A stretch of 64,000 bases of DNA from Micromonospora sp. WMMD812. GTDB taxonomy: Bacteria; Actinomycetota; Actinomycetes; Mycobacteriales; Micromonosporaceae. Shown piece after piece: positions 38,529 through 45,760 of the stretch. The notes under the pieces were generated by a model. The model searched no databases. It was not told where the DNA came from and worked only from the letters and a program-made list of their open reading frames with translations. The position numbers were made by a program, and so were the translations under genes. Position 1 is the stretch's first letter; each line of letters opens with the position of its first letter. Location of the stretch: contig NZ_CP114904.1 in the NCBI RefSeq assembly GCF_027497215.1, positions 5,785,001 through 5,849,000 on the forward strand. Direction: 5' to 3'.

Positions 38529-39719
38529 ATGGCTTCGGTGATCATCAGCGGCGCGCGGACCCCGATGGGGCGCCTGCTGGGCAAGCTCAAGGACCTCCCG
38601 GCCACGAAACTCGGCGGCATCGCCATCAAGGCGGCGCTGGAGCGGGGCGGCGTCGCCCCCGAACAGGTGCAGTACGTGATCATGGGGCAGGTTCTCCAGG
38701 CCGGCGCCGGCCAGATCCCGGCGCGCCAGGCCGCCGTCGAGGCCGGCATCCCGATGTCCGTGCCGGCGCTGACCGTCAACAAGGTCTGCCTCTCCGGCCT
38801 GGACGCGATCGCCCTGGCCGACCAGCTGATCCGCGCCGGCGAGTTCGACGTGGTGGTCGCCGGCGGCATGGAGTCGATGACCAACGCCCCGCACCTGCTG
38901 ACGGGCCAGCGCGGCGGCTACAAGTACGGCGACGTGGTGGTCAAGGACCACATGGCGCTGGACGGGCTCACCGACGCCTGGGACTGCTGCTCCATGGGCG
39001 AGTCCACCGAGCGGCTCGGCGCGAAGCACGGCATCACCCGCGAGGACCAGGATGCGTTCGCCGCGGCGAGCCACCAGCGGGCCGCCGCCGCGCAGAAGAA
39101 CGGCCACTTCGCCGACGAGATCACCCCGGTGGTCATCCCGCAGCGCAAGGGTGACCCGCTCGTCGTCGACGAGGACGAGGGCATCCGGCCGGACACCACC
39201 GCCGAGTCGCTGGGCAAGCTGCGCCCGGCGTTCACCGCCGACGGCACCATCACCGCCGGCAGCTCCTCGCCGATCTCCGACGGCGCCGCCGCGGTGGTCG
39301 TGATGAGCAAGGCCAAGGCCAAGGAGCTGGGGCTGACCTGGCTGGCCGAGGTCGGTGCGCACGGCAACGTCGCCGGGCCGGACAACTCGCTGCACTCGCA
39401 GCCGTCGAACGCCATCCAGCACGCCCTGCGCAAGGGCGGGCTGAGCGTGGCCGACCTCGACCTCGTCGAGATCAACGAGGCGTTCGCCCAGGTCGGCATC
39501 CAGTCCATCCGGGACCTGGGGATCAGCCCGGCGAAGGTGAACGTCAACGGCGGCGCGATCGCGCTGGGCCACCCGATCGGCATGTCCGGCGCCCGGCTGG
39601 TGCTCACCCTCGCGCTGGAACTCAAGCGCCGGGGCGGCGGCACCGGCGCGGCGGCGCTGTGCGGCGGCGGCGGGCAGGGCGACGCGCTGATCATCCACGT
39701 CCCGGCAGCGGGCGAGTGA
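38529..39719 (+). CDS. acetyl-CoA C-acetyltransferase (thiolase)
   Basis: A 396-residue type II thiolase that condenses two acetyl-CoA into acetoacetyl-CoA. The acyl-accepting Cys is in VNKVCLSG, the catalytic His in [14 protein letters not shown], and the second Cys in [10 protein letters not shown]. It supplies the first C4 unit for the hydroxybutyryl-CoA dehydrogenases and Ccr. The meaB gene starts 8 bp after its stop, giving a thiolase-meaB operon that diverges from mce. Confidence 0.94.
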   Translation: MASVIISGARTPMGRLLGKLKDLPATKLGGIAIKAALERGGVAPEQVQYVIMGQVLQAGAGQIPARQAAVEAGIPMSVPALTVNKVCLSGLDAIALADQLIRAGEFDVVVAGGMESMTNAPHLLTGQRGGYKYGDVVVKDHMALDGLTDAWDCCSMGESTERLGAKHGITREDQDAFAAASHQRAAAAQKNGHFADEITPVVIPQRKGDPLVVDEDEGIRPDTTAESLGKLRPAFTADGTITAGSSSPISDGAAAVVVMSKAKAKELGLTWLAEVGAHGNVAGPDNSLHSQPSNAIQHALRKGGLSVADLDLVEINEAFAQVGIQSIRDLGISPAKVNVNGGAIALGHPIGMSGARLVLTLALELKRRGGGTGAAALCGGGGQGDALIIHVPAAGE

Positions 39720-39727
39720 GCGGAACC

Positions 39728-40720
39728 ATGGAGAGCGTCCCGGCCGCCGGCGCCGTCTCGGTGCGCCGCAGCCGGGACGTACCCATGCTGGTCGAGCGGG
39801 CCCGCGCGGGGGACCCCCGCGCGGTGGCCCGCCTGATCACCCTGGTGGAGAACGGCGACGAGGCGCTGCGGGAGGTCGCCGCGGCGCTCGCGCCGTACGC
39901 CGGTCAGGCCCAGGTGGTCGGGCTGACCGGTTCGCCCGGGGTGGGCAAGTCGACCACCACCAACGAGCTCGTCCGGGCGCTGCGGGCGCGGGGCCACCGG
40001 GTCGGCGTGCTGGCGGTCGACCCGTCCAGCCCGTTCACCGGCGGCGCGATCCTCGGCGACCGGGTTCGGATGCAGGACCACGCCACCGACCCGGGCGTCT
40101 ACATCCGCTCGATGTCCAGCCGCGGTCACCTCGGCGGGCTGGCCGCCGCCACCCCGCAGGCGGTCCGGGTGCTGGAGGGCGCCGGCTGCGACGTGGTGCT
40201 GGTGGAGACCGTCGGCGTCGGGCAGGCCGAGGTCGAGGTGGCCTCGCTGGCCGACACCACGCTGGTGCTGCTCGCTCCCGGGATGGGCGACGCGATCCAG
40301 GCGGTCAAGGCCGGCATCCTGGAGATCGCCGACGTGTTCGTGGTCAACAAGGCCGACCGGGACGGCGCCGACGCCACCCACCGCGACATCCAGGGCATGA
40401 TCGCGCTGGGCGAGCGCGGCCCGGGGGAGTGGCGACCGCAGGTGGTGCGCGCGGTCGCCGCCCGGGGCGAGGGGATCGACGACATCGCCGCCGCCATCGA
40501 CAAGCACCGTGGCTGGCTGGTCGAGCACGGCGAGCTGCGGCGCCGGCAGGAGGCGCGGGCCGCCGCCGAGGTCGAGGCCATCGCGCTGGGCGTGCTCCGC
40601 GACCGGATGGGCTCGCTGCGCGACGGTACGGAGCTGCCGTCGCTCGCCGCGAAGGTGGCCGAGGGGGCGATCGACCCGTACGCGGCCGCCGACCAGCTGC
40701 TCGACCAGCTCGGGAGCTGA
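39728..40720 (+). CDS. meaB: MeaB/ArgK-type methylmalonyl-CoA mutase chaperone GTPase
   Basis: A 330-residue G3E-type P-loop GTPase that gates adenosylcobalamin delivery and protects B12-dependent acyl-CoA mutases. Walker A is GSPGVGKSTT (near residue 67), then DPSSPFTGGAILGDRVRM, the switch region RSMSSRGHLGGLA, ETVGVGQAE and NKAD. The ATG at 39728 is chosen; the frame extends upstream into the thiolase gene. Clients are likely to be Ecm and IcmA in this window. Older databases call this family ArgK. Confidence 0.95.
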   Translation: MESVPAAGAVSVRRSRDVPMLVERARAGDPRAVARLITLVENGDEALREVAAALAPYAGQAQVVGLTGSPGVGKSTTTNELVRALRARGHRVGVLAVDPSSPFTGGAILGDRVRMQDHATDPGVYIRSMSSRGHLGGLAAATPQAVRVLEGAGCDVVLVETVGVGQAEVEVASLADTTLVLLAPGMGDAIQAVKAGILEIADVFVVNKADRDGADATHRDIQGMIALGERGPGEWRPQVVRAVAARGEGIDDIAAAIDKHRGWLVEHGELRRRQEARAAAEVEAIALGVLRDRMGSLRDGTELPSLAAKVAEGAIDPYAAADQLLDQLGS

Positions 40721-40803
40721 CCGGTCCACTGCGGACCCACCCGTCTTAGTACGCTCGCACCGCCCCGGGAACCCCCGTGGGGCGTACGACGGATGGGGAG
40801 ATC

Positions 40804-41217
40804 ATGGCTGAGGACGCGACGCAGGAGCAGTCGGTGACACCGGGTCCGGCGACGGGCGGGACGACGTCCGTCGACGACGACGTGCTGGAGAAGATCGCGG
40901 TGGCCGCCGCCCGGTCGGTGCCCGGCGTGACCGACCTGGGTGGGGACGCGGCGCGGATGCTCAACTCGGTGCTCGACCGGGTTGGCCTCGACAAGGTCGG
41001 CGACGCCACGCGGGGCGCCTCGGCGAAGGTGGTGAACGGCGGCGCGGTGATCAACCTGGTCATCGTGATCGAGGCCGGCCGCACGGTGCCGGAGGTGACC
41101 GAGGCGGTCCGGGTGAAGGTGACCGAGGCGGTCGAGGCGTATGGGCTGCGGGTGGACCAGGTCAACATCCGGGTCGACGACGTCGCGCTCGGTGAGCCGA
41201 CCGCACCCACGGCCTGA
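40804..41217 (+). CDS. Asp23/Gls24 family envelope stress protein
   Basis: A 137-residue cytoplasmic protein with an acidic Thr/Gly-rich N-terminus and an Asp23 domain: VLEKIAVAAARSVPGVTDLGG, and GAVINLVIVIEAGRTVPEVTEAVR. Members are linked to alkaline and envelope stress and often anchor at the membrane through a partner. The ATG at 40804 has GGGGAG upstream. It has no obvious link to its metabolic neighbours. Confidence 0.85.
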   Translation: MAEDATQEQSVTPGPATGGTTSVDDDVLEKIAVAAARSVPGVTDLGGDAARMLNSVLDRVGLDKVGDATRGASAKVVNGGAVINLVIVIEAGRTVPEVTEAVRVKVTEAVEAYGLRVDQVNIRVDDVALGEPTAPTA

Positions 41218-41243
41218 CCTGGTTACCCGCGGGTACGAACATC

Positions 41244-41259
41244 CTTAGCGATCGTTCAG
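41244..41259 (+). promoter_or_regulatory. shared acyl-CoA-regulon element upstream of icmA
   Basis: CTTAGCGATCGTTCAG, the best match to the consensus; TTAGCG and CGTTCA are imperfect inverted half-sites around a 2-bp centre. It ends 51 bp before the ATG. TACACT (41270-41275) downstream is a fair -10 box, which puts the element over the -35 region. Confidence 0.68.
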
Positions 41260-41310
41260 GCAGGGGCTCTACACTCGACGTGCAGTCGAGCTCGAGGAGG
41301 AGCCCCGCCC

Positions 41311-42999
41311 ATGAACGCCGACGAGATCGCCGCCGGACGGGCCCGCTGGCAGGCCCGGTACGACGCCGCGCGCAAGCGGGACGCGGACTTCACCACGCTC
41401 TCCGGGATGCCCGTGGACCCGGTCTACGGGCCGCCCGAGGGGGTGGCGTACCCGGGCTTCGAGCGGATCGGCTGGCCGGGTGAGTACCCGTACACCCGGG
41501 GGCTGTACCCGACCGGCTACCGCGGGCGGACCTGGACCATCCGGCAGTTCGCCGGCTTCGGCAACGCTCGGCAGACCAACGAGCGCTACAAGATGATCCT
41601 CGGCGCCGGCGGCGGCGGCCTCTCGGTGGCCTTCGACATGCCCACCCTGATGGGGCGGGACTCGGACGACCCGCAGTCGCTCGGCGAGGTGGGCCACTGC
41701 GGCGTCGCGGTGGACACCGCCGCCGACATGGAGGTGCTCTTCGGCGGCATCGACCTGGCGGGGGTCACCACCTCCATGACCATCTCCGGCCCGGCCGTGC
41801 CGGTCTTCTGCATGTACCTGGTCGCCGCCGAGCGGCAGGGCGCCGACCTGTCCACCCTCGACGGGACGCTCCAGACGGACATCTTCAAGGAGTACATCGC
41901 GCAGAAGGAGTGGCTCTTCGACCCGGAGCCGCACCTGCGCCTGATCGGCGACCTCATGGAGTACTGCGCCCGGGAGATCCCGCGCTACAAGCCGCTGTCC
42001 GTCTCCGGCTACCACATCCGCGAGGCCGGTTCGACCGCCGCGCAGGAGCTGGCGTACACCCTGGCGGACGGCTTCGGGTACGTGGAGCTGGGCCTCTCGC
42101 GCGGGCTGGACGTGAACGTCTTCGCGCCGGGTCTGAGCTTCTTCTTCGACTCGCACGTCGACTTCTTCGAGGAGATCGCCAAGTTCCGGGCCGCCCGCCG
42201 GATCTGGGCCCGGTGGCTGCGCGACGTTTACGGCGCCACCAGCGAGAAGGCGCTCTGGCTGCGGTTCCACACCCAGACCGCCGGGGTGTCGCTGACCGCC
42301 CAGCAGCCGGTGAACAACGTGGTCCGCACCGCCGTCGAGGCGCTCGCCGCGGTGCTCGGCGGAACCAACTCGCTGCACACGAACGCGCTGGACGAGACTC
42401 TCGCGCTGCCCACCGACGAGTCCGCCGAGATCGCCCTGCGTACCCAGCAGGTGCTGATGGAGGAGACCGGCGTGGTGAACGTGGCCGACCCGCTCGGCGG
42501 CTCCTGGTACGTCGAGGCGCTCACCGACAAGATCGAGGCCGAGGCGGAGGAGATCTTCGCCCGGATCCGCCAGCTCGGCGGCGAGGGCCCGCACCAGATC
42601 GGCCCGATGACCTCCGGGATCCTGCGCGGCATCGAGGACGGCTGGTTCACCGGCCACATCGCCGAGTCGGCGTTCGTCTACCAGCAGGCCCTGGAGAAGG
42701 GCGACAAGAAGATTGTCGGGGTCAACTGCCACACCGGCACGGTCGCCAAGGACCTGGAGATCCTGCGCATCTCGCACGAGGTGGAGCTGGAGCAGCGCCG
42801 GGTGCTGGCCGAGCGGAAGTCCGGCCGGGACGACGCCGCCGTCAAGGCGGCGGTGACCCGCATGGTCGAGGTCAGCCGGACCGGCGAGAACATGATCCCG
42901 TCGATGCTCGACGCCGTCCGCGCCGAGGCCAGCCTCGGCGAGATCTGCGACGCGCTCCGCGCCGAATGGGGCACCTACCGCGAACCCGCCCGCTTCTAA
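41311..42999 (+). CDS. icmA: isobutyryl-CoA mutase large subunit
   Basis: A 562-residue substrate-binding subunit of a B12-dependent mutase, ending before any cobalamin domain (no DxHxxG). The residues that separate isobutyryl-CoA mutase from methylmalonyl-CoA mutase are diagnostic: F80 in TIRQFAGF (Tyr in MCM) and Q198 in KEYIAQKEW (Arg in MCM). Both are the IcmA form, at the literature positions. It interconverts isobutyryl- and n-butyryl-CoA, linking valine breakdown to C4 metabolism and polyketide starters. The small B12-binding subunit IcmB is not in the window and must be supplied from elsewhere. GAGGAGGAG lies upstream of the ATG. Confidence 0.93.
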   Translation: MNADEIAAGRARWQARYDAARKRDADFTTLSGMPVDPVYGPPEGVAYPGFERIGWPGEYPYTRGLYPTGYRGRTWTIRQFAGFGNARQTNERYKMILGAGGGGLSVAFDMPTLMGRDSDDPQSLGEVGHCGVAVDTAADMEVLFGGIDLAGVTTSMTISGPAVPVFCMYLVAAERQGADLSTLDGTLQTDIFKEYIAQKEWLFDPEPHLRLIGDLMEYCAREIPRYKPLSVSGYHIREAGSTAAQELAYTLADGFGYVELGLSRGLDVNVFAPGLSFFFDSHVDFFEEIAKFRAARRIWARWLRDVYGATSEKALWLRFHTQTAGVSLTAQQPVNNVVRTAVEALAAVLGGTNSLHTNALDETLALPTDESAEIALRTQQVLMEETGVVNVADPLGGSWYVEALTDKIEAEAEEIFARIRQLGGEGPHQIGPMTSGILRGIEDGWFTGHIAESAFVYQQALEKGDKKIVGVNCHTGTVAKDLEILRISHEVELEQRRVLAERKSGRDDAAVKAAVTRMVEVSRTGENMIPSMLDAVRAEASLGEICDALRAEWGTYREPARF

Positions 43000-43020
43000 C
43001 CCCGCCCGCCCCGCCCGAAC

Positions 43021-43099
43021 CCCCGCGATCTTGCACTTGGTGCCCCGGCATATGCCGCAGATGCCGCATGTCGAGGGCCGAAAGTGCAAGATCGCGGGG
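43021..43099. repeat. long intergenic inverted repeat
   Basis: Perfect 18-bp arms (CCCCGCGATCTTGCACTT at 43021-43038 and its complement at 43082-43099) surround a 43-nt middle that itself contains the palindrome CGGCATATGCCG. With one bulge the arms extend to about 24 bp. It lies between icmA and the thioredoxin gene; it may be a mobile or REP-like element. Confidence 0.8.
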
Positions 43100-43216
43100 G
43101 TCGGGCGGGTGGGGCGTTCGCGGGGTGGCGGCGGGGGTGGTGAGCAGGGTGAGAACTGCAACTGTCGCCGTCGCGTTGATCTGAGTTCGGCGGGGTCCGT
43201 GCGAGACTAGGTAACC

Positions 43217-44122
43217 ATGAGCGACCCACGGATCACCTCGTCGATCTTCACCCGCGGCGCGGTCGACCTCAGCGCGCTGCGCACCCCTGCCCCGACCCCG
43301 ACACCGGCCCAGTCCGGTCCGCCAGCCGGAGCCCCCGGCGGCGCCGTCGGTGCCGTCACCGTCATCGACGTGACCGAGGCGACCTTCCAGTCGGAGGTGC
43401 TGGAACGGTCGCTGACGACCCCGGTCGTCATCGACTTCTGGGCCGAGTGGTGCGAGCCGTGCAAGCAGCTCTCGCCGGTGCTGGAGCGGCTGGCCGTCGA
43501 GGGGGGCGGCGCGTGGGTGCTCGCCAAGATCGACGTGGACGCCAACCCGCGGATCGCCCAGATGTTCCGGGTGCAGGGCATCCCGATGGTCTACGCGGTG
43601 ATCGGTGGTCAGCCGGTCGACGCCTTCTCGGGTATGGTGCCCGAGGCGCAGCTGCGGCAGTGGATCCAGGCGGTCCTCAAGGCCGGCGGCGTGACCGTCG
43701 CCGAATCGACCGACCCGCGCCTCGACGAGGCCGACGACGCCCTGATGAGCGGCGACCTCGACGTCGCCGAGCGGGCGTACCGGAAGATCCTGGCGGACTC
43801 GCCGGCCGACGCCGCCGCGGAGGCCGGTCTGGCCCAGGTCGGCCTGGCCCGCCGGGTCGCCGGAGCCGACCCGCAGGCGGCGCTCGCCGCGGCGGAGGCC
43901 AACCCCGACGACGTCGACGCCCAACTGCTCGCCGCCGACATCGAGGTGCTCAGCGGGCTGGCCGATCAGGCCTACCGGCGTCTGGTGGGCGTGGTCCGCC
44001 GCACCGCCGGAGACGAGCGGGAGAAGGTACGCCAGCACCTGGTGGGCCTCTTCACCATGGCCGCCCCGGAGGATCCCGCGGTTGCCGCGGCCCGCCGGTC
44101 CCTGGCCAGCGCCCTGTTCTGA
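43217..44122 (+). CDS. thioredoxin-domain TPR protein (CnoX/YbbN-like)
   Basis: A 301-residue protein. An N-terminal Pro/Ala-rich stretch (residues 1-48) precedes a thioredoxin domain with active site WCEPC (near residue 78), the cis-Pro in QGIPMVY, then a TPR-like helical half (about residues 165-300). This architecture matches the CnoX/YbbN co-chaperones, which bind stressed proteins and can form mixed disulfides; here both Cys are present, so redox activity is possible. Confidence 0.9.
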   Translation: MSDPRITSSIFTRGAVDLSALRTPAPTPTPAQSGPPAGAPGGAVGAVTVIDVTEATFQSEVLERSLTTPVVIDFWAEWCEPCKQLSPVLERLAVEGGGAWVLAKIDVDANPRIAQMFRVQGIPMVYAVIGGQPVDAFSGMVPEAQLRQWIQAVLKAGGVTVAESTDPRLDEADDALMSGDLDVAERAYRKILADSPADAAAEAGLAQVGLARRVAGADPQAALAAAEANPDDVDAQLLAADIEVLSGLADQAYRRLVGVVRRTAGDEREKVRQHLVGLFTMAAPEDPAVAAARRSLASALF

Positions 44123-44157
44123 GCAGCGGAACGGCTTCGAACACGTAACACGCCAGC

Positions 44158-44183
44158 GCGGGCCGGCGTACCGGCCGGCCCGC
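44158..44183. terminator. hairpin after thioredoxin gene
   Basis: GCGGGCCGG and its complement form a 9-bp stem with an 8-nt loop 36 bp after the stop, just before the arginase-like gene. No T-tract follows. Confidence 0.4.
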
Positions 44184-44206
44184 CCAACCACCGAGGACGG
44201 GAGCCC

Positions 44207-45580
44207 ATGATGCGCCGGATCGCCGTCCTCGACGCGCCGACAAACCTGGGCCTGCGCCCACCCACGCCCAGCTCGGTCCCCGGCTGCGCCAAGGCGCCGG
44301 GCGCGCTGCGCGACCACGACCTGCTGGCCCGGCTGCGGGCCCGGGACGCCGGCTGCCTCACCGCGCCCCGCTACGACCCGGGCGACTGGCGGCCCGGCGA
44401 CGGGGTCTGCCACGCCCGGGAGATCGCCGACTACTCGGTGGCGCTCGCCGAGCGGATCGGCTCGATCATCGACCGGGGTGAGTTCCCGCTGGTGCTCGGG
44501 GGCGACTGCTCCGTCCTGCTCGGCTCGGCACTGGCCATGCACCGCCTCGGCGAGGCGGTCGGCGGCCGGATCGGGCTGGTGTTCGTCGACGGTCACTCCG
44601 ACTTCCGGCACCCGGGCAACGCCTCCTACGTCGGCGCCGCCGCCGGGGAGGACCTCGCCCTGGTCACCGGCCGGGGGCAGGCCGACCTCGCGGCGATCGA
44701 GGGGCGGCGGCCGTACTTCCGGGACATCGACGTGGTGGTGCTCGGCATCCGGGCCCAGGACGAATACCGGCTCGACCTCCAGGCGGCCGGGATCATCACC
44801 CGGCCGGTGCCGGCGCTGCGCGCCGAAGGCGCCGCCCGGACCGCCCAGTGGGCGCACGAGCAGCTCGCCGACTGCGCCGGCTACTGGGTGCACATCGACG
44901 TGGACGTGCTCGACCCGGCGGTGCTGCCGGCGGTGGACGCCCCCGACCCCGGGGGCATCGCCTTCGCCGAGTTGGAGATCCTGCTCGCCGGGCTGGTCGA
45001 CACCCCGCACTGCCTCGGTGTGGAGCTGACCGTCTTCGACCCCGACTACGATCCCGACGGCGCGTACGCGGCAGAGATCGTCAACACCGTGGTGGCCGGC
45101 CTGGCGCCGGTGACCGCTCCGGAGGCCGTACCACCCCGGCTGCTCCCCGGCCCGTCCGCCCCGCCGCCCACGCCCGCCCCGCGTCGCGGCAACGGCCGCC
45201 CGGCCGTCCCCCCGATCGCCGAACCGGCCACCATCGCGGGCCCGCCCGCGGCGGCCGGTCCGCTCGGCCCGGCGGGTTCGACCGGCGCGGTGGGTGTGTT
45301 GGGTCCGGCAGCGGTCCCCGGGCCGGCGGCTCCGGTGGAGGCGCTCGGGCTGGAGCCGGTCGGACCGCCCGCCTCGGCCGGTCCGGGCCGTCTGCGCCGG
45401 TCTCCGGTTTCGTCCGAGGAGGCCGAGCCGGGCCGTCTTCGCCGCCCGGCGGTCCCGTCGGAGGAGGCCGAGCCGGGCCGTCTTCGCCGGTCGTCGGTCC
45501 CGTCGGAGGCGGCCGAGCCGGAGACGACGCTCCCGCCGCCGGACGAAGACACCCCCCGCTCCGCAGCCGGCTTCGCCTGA
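44207..45580 (+). CDS. arginase/agmatinase-family protein with repeat tail
   Basis: A 457-residue protein. Residues 1-310 form a ureohydrolase fold with VDGHSDF and HIDVDVLDP metal motifs. The first motif reads LGGDCSVLLG, with Cys where catalytic arginases have GGDHS. That His is a metal ligand, so activity or metal content may differ. The final 145 residues are Pro/Ala-rich and contain three 15-residue repeats GRLRR-x-x-V-x-SEEAEP. A GAACAC-rich gap and a weak hairpin separate it from the thioredoxin gene. The substrate cannot be named; the tail may have been gained by DNA slippage. Confidence 0.8.
   Translation: MMRRIAVLDAPTNLGLRPPTPSSVPGCAKAPGALRDHDLLARLRARDAGCLTAPRYDPGDWRPGDGVCHAREIADYSVALAERIGSIIDRGEFPLVLGGDCSVLLGSALAMHRLGEAVGGRIGLVFVDGHSDFRHPGNASYVGAAAGEDLALVTGRGQADLAAIEGRRPYFRDIDVVVLGIRAQDEYRLDLQAAGIITRPVPALRAEGAARTAQWAHEQLADCAGYWVHIDVDVLDPAVLPAVDAPDPGGIAFAELEILLAGLVDTPHCLGVELTVFDPDYDPDGAYAAEIVNTVVAGLAPVTAPEAVPPRLLPGPSAPPPTPAPRRGNGRPAVPPIAEPATIAGPPAAAGPLGPAGSTGAVGVLGPAAVPGPAAPVEALGLEPVGPPASAGPGRLRRSPVSSEEAEPGRLRRPAVPSEEAEPGRLRRSSVPSEAAEPETTLPPPDEDTPRSAAGFA
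45384..45525 (+). repeat. three 45-bp tandem repeats in the arginase-like gene
   Basis: Units with GGCCGAGCCGGGCCGTCTTC start at 45421 and 45466 (period 45), with a diverged copy before them. Each encodes GRLRR-PAVP-SEEAEP. In-frame repeat number is likely to vary between strains. Confidence 0.8.
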
Positions 45581-45618
45581 GCCAGCCGGTCCGACCGGCC
45601 CGGCCCGCACTCCGGCGC

Positions 45619-45678
45619 GGTGATCAAGAGGTTTGGGTCGGAACCCGGGTGCCCGGTGACGCAAACCTCTTGATCACC
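45619..45678. repeat. intergenic inverted repeat with GATCAAGAGGTTTG arms
   Basis: Perfect 17-bp arms (GGTGATCAAGAGGTTTG at 45619-45635 and its complement at 45662-45678) with a 26-nt loop. It lies between convergent genes (arginase-like and PBP), so it may terminate both. The low GC of its arms stands out from the surrounding DNA. Confidence 0.82.
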
Positions 45679-45760
45679 CGAGCCGGCCGGCCGCCGGGAG
45701 GCGCCGACCGACTGGCGGGGGGATGGGGTGTGGGTGAGCGGGAGTGTGGGAGGAGGGGGG

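Noticed and set aside
41311..42999. Methylmalonyl-CoA mutase large subunit
   Set aside because: F80 and Q198 are the isobutyryl-CoA mutase residues, and no small subunit gene adjoins it.
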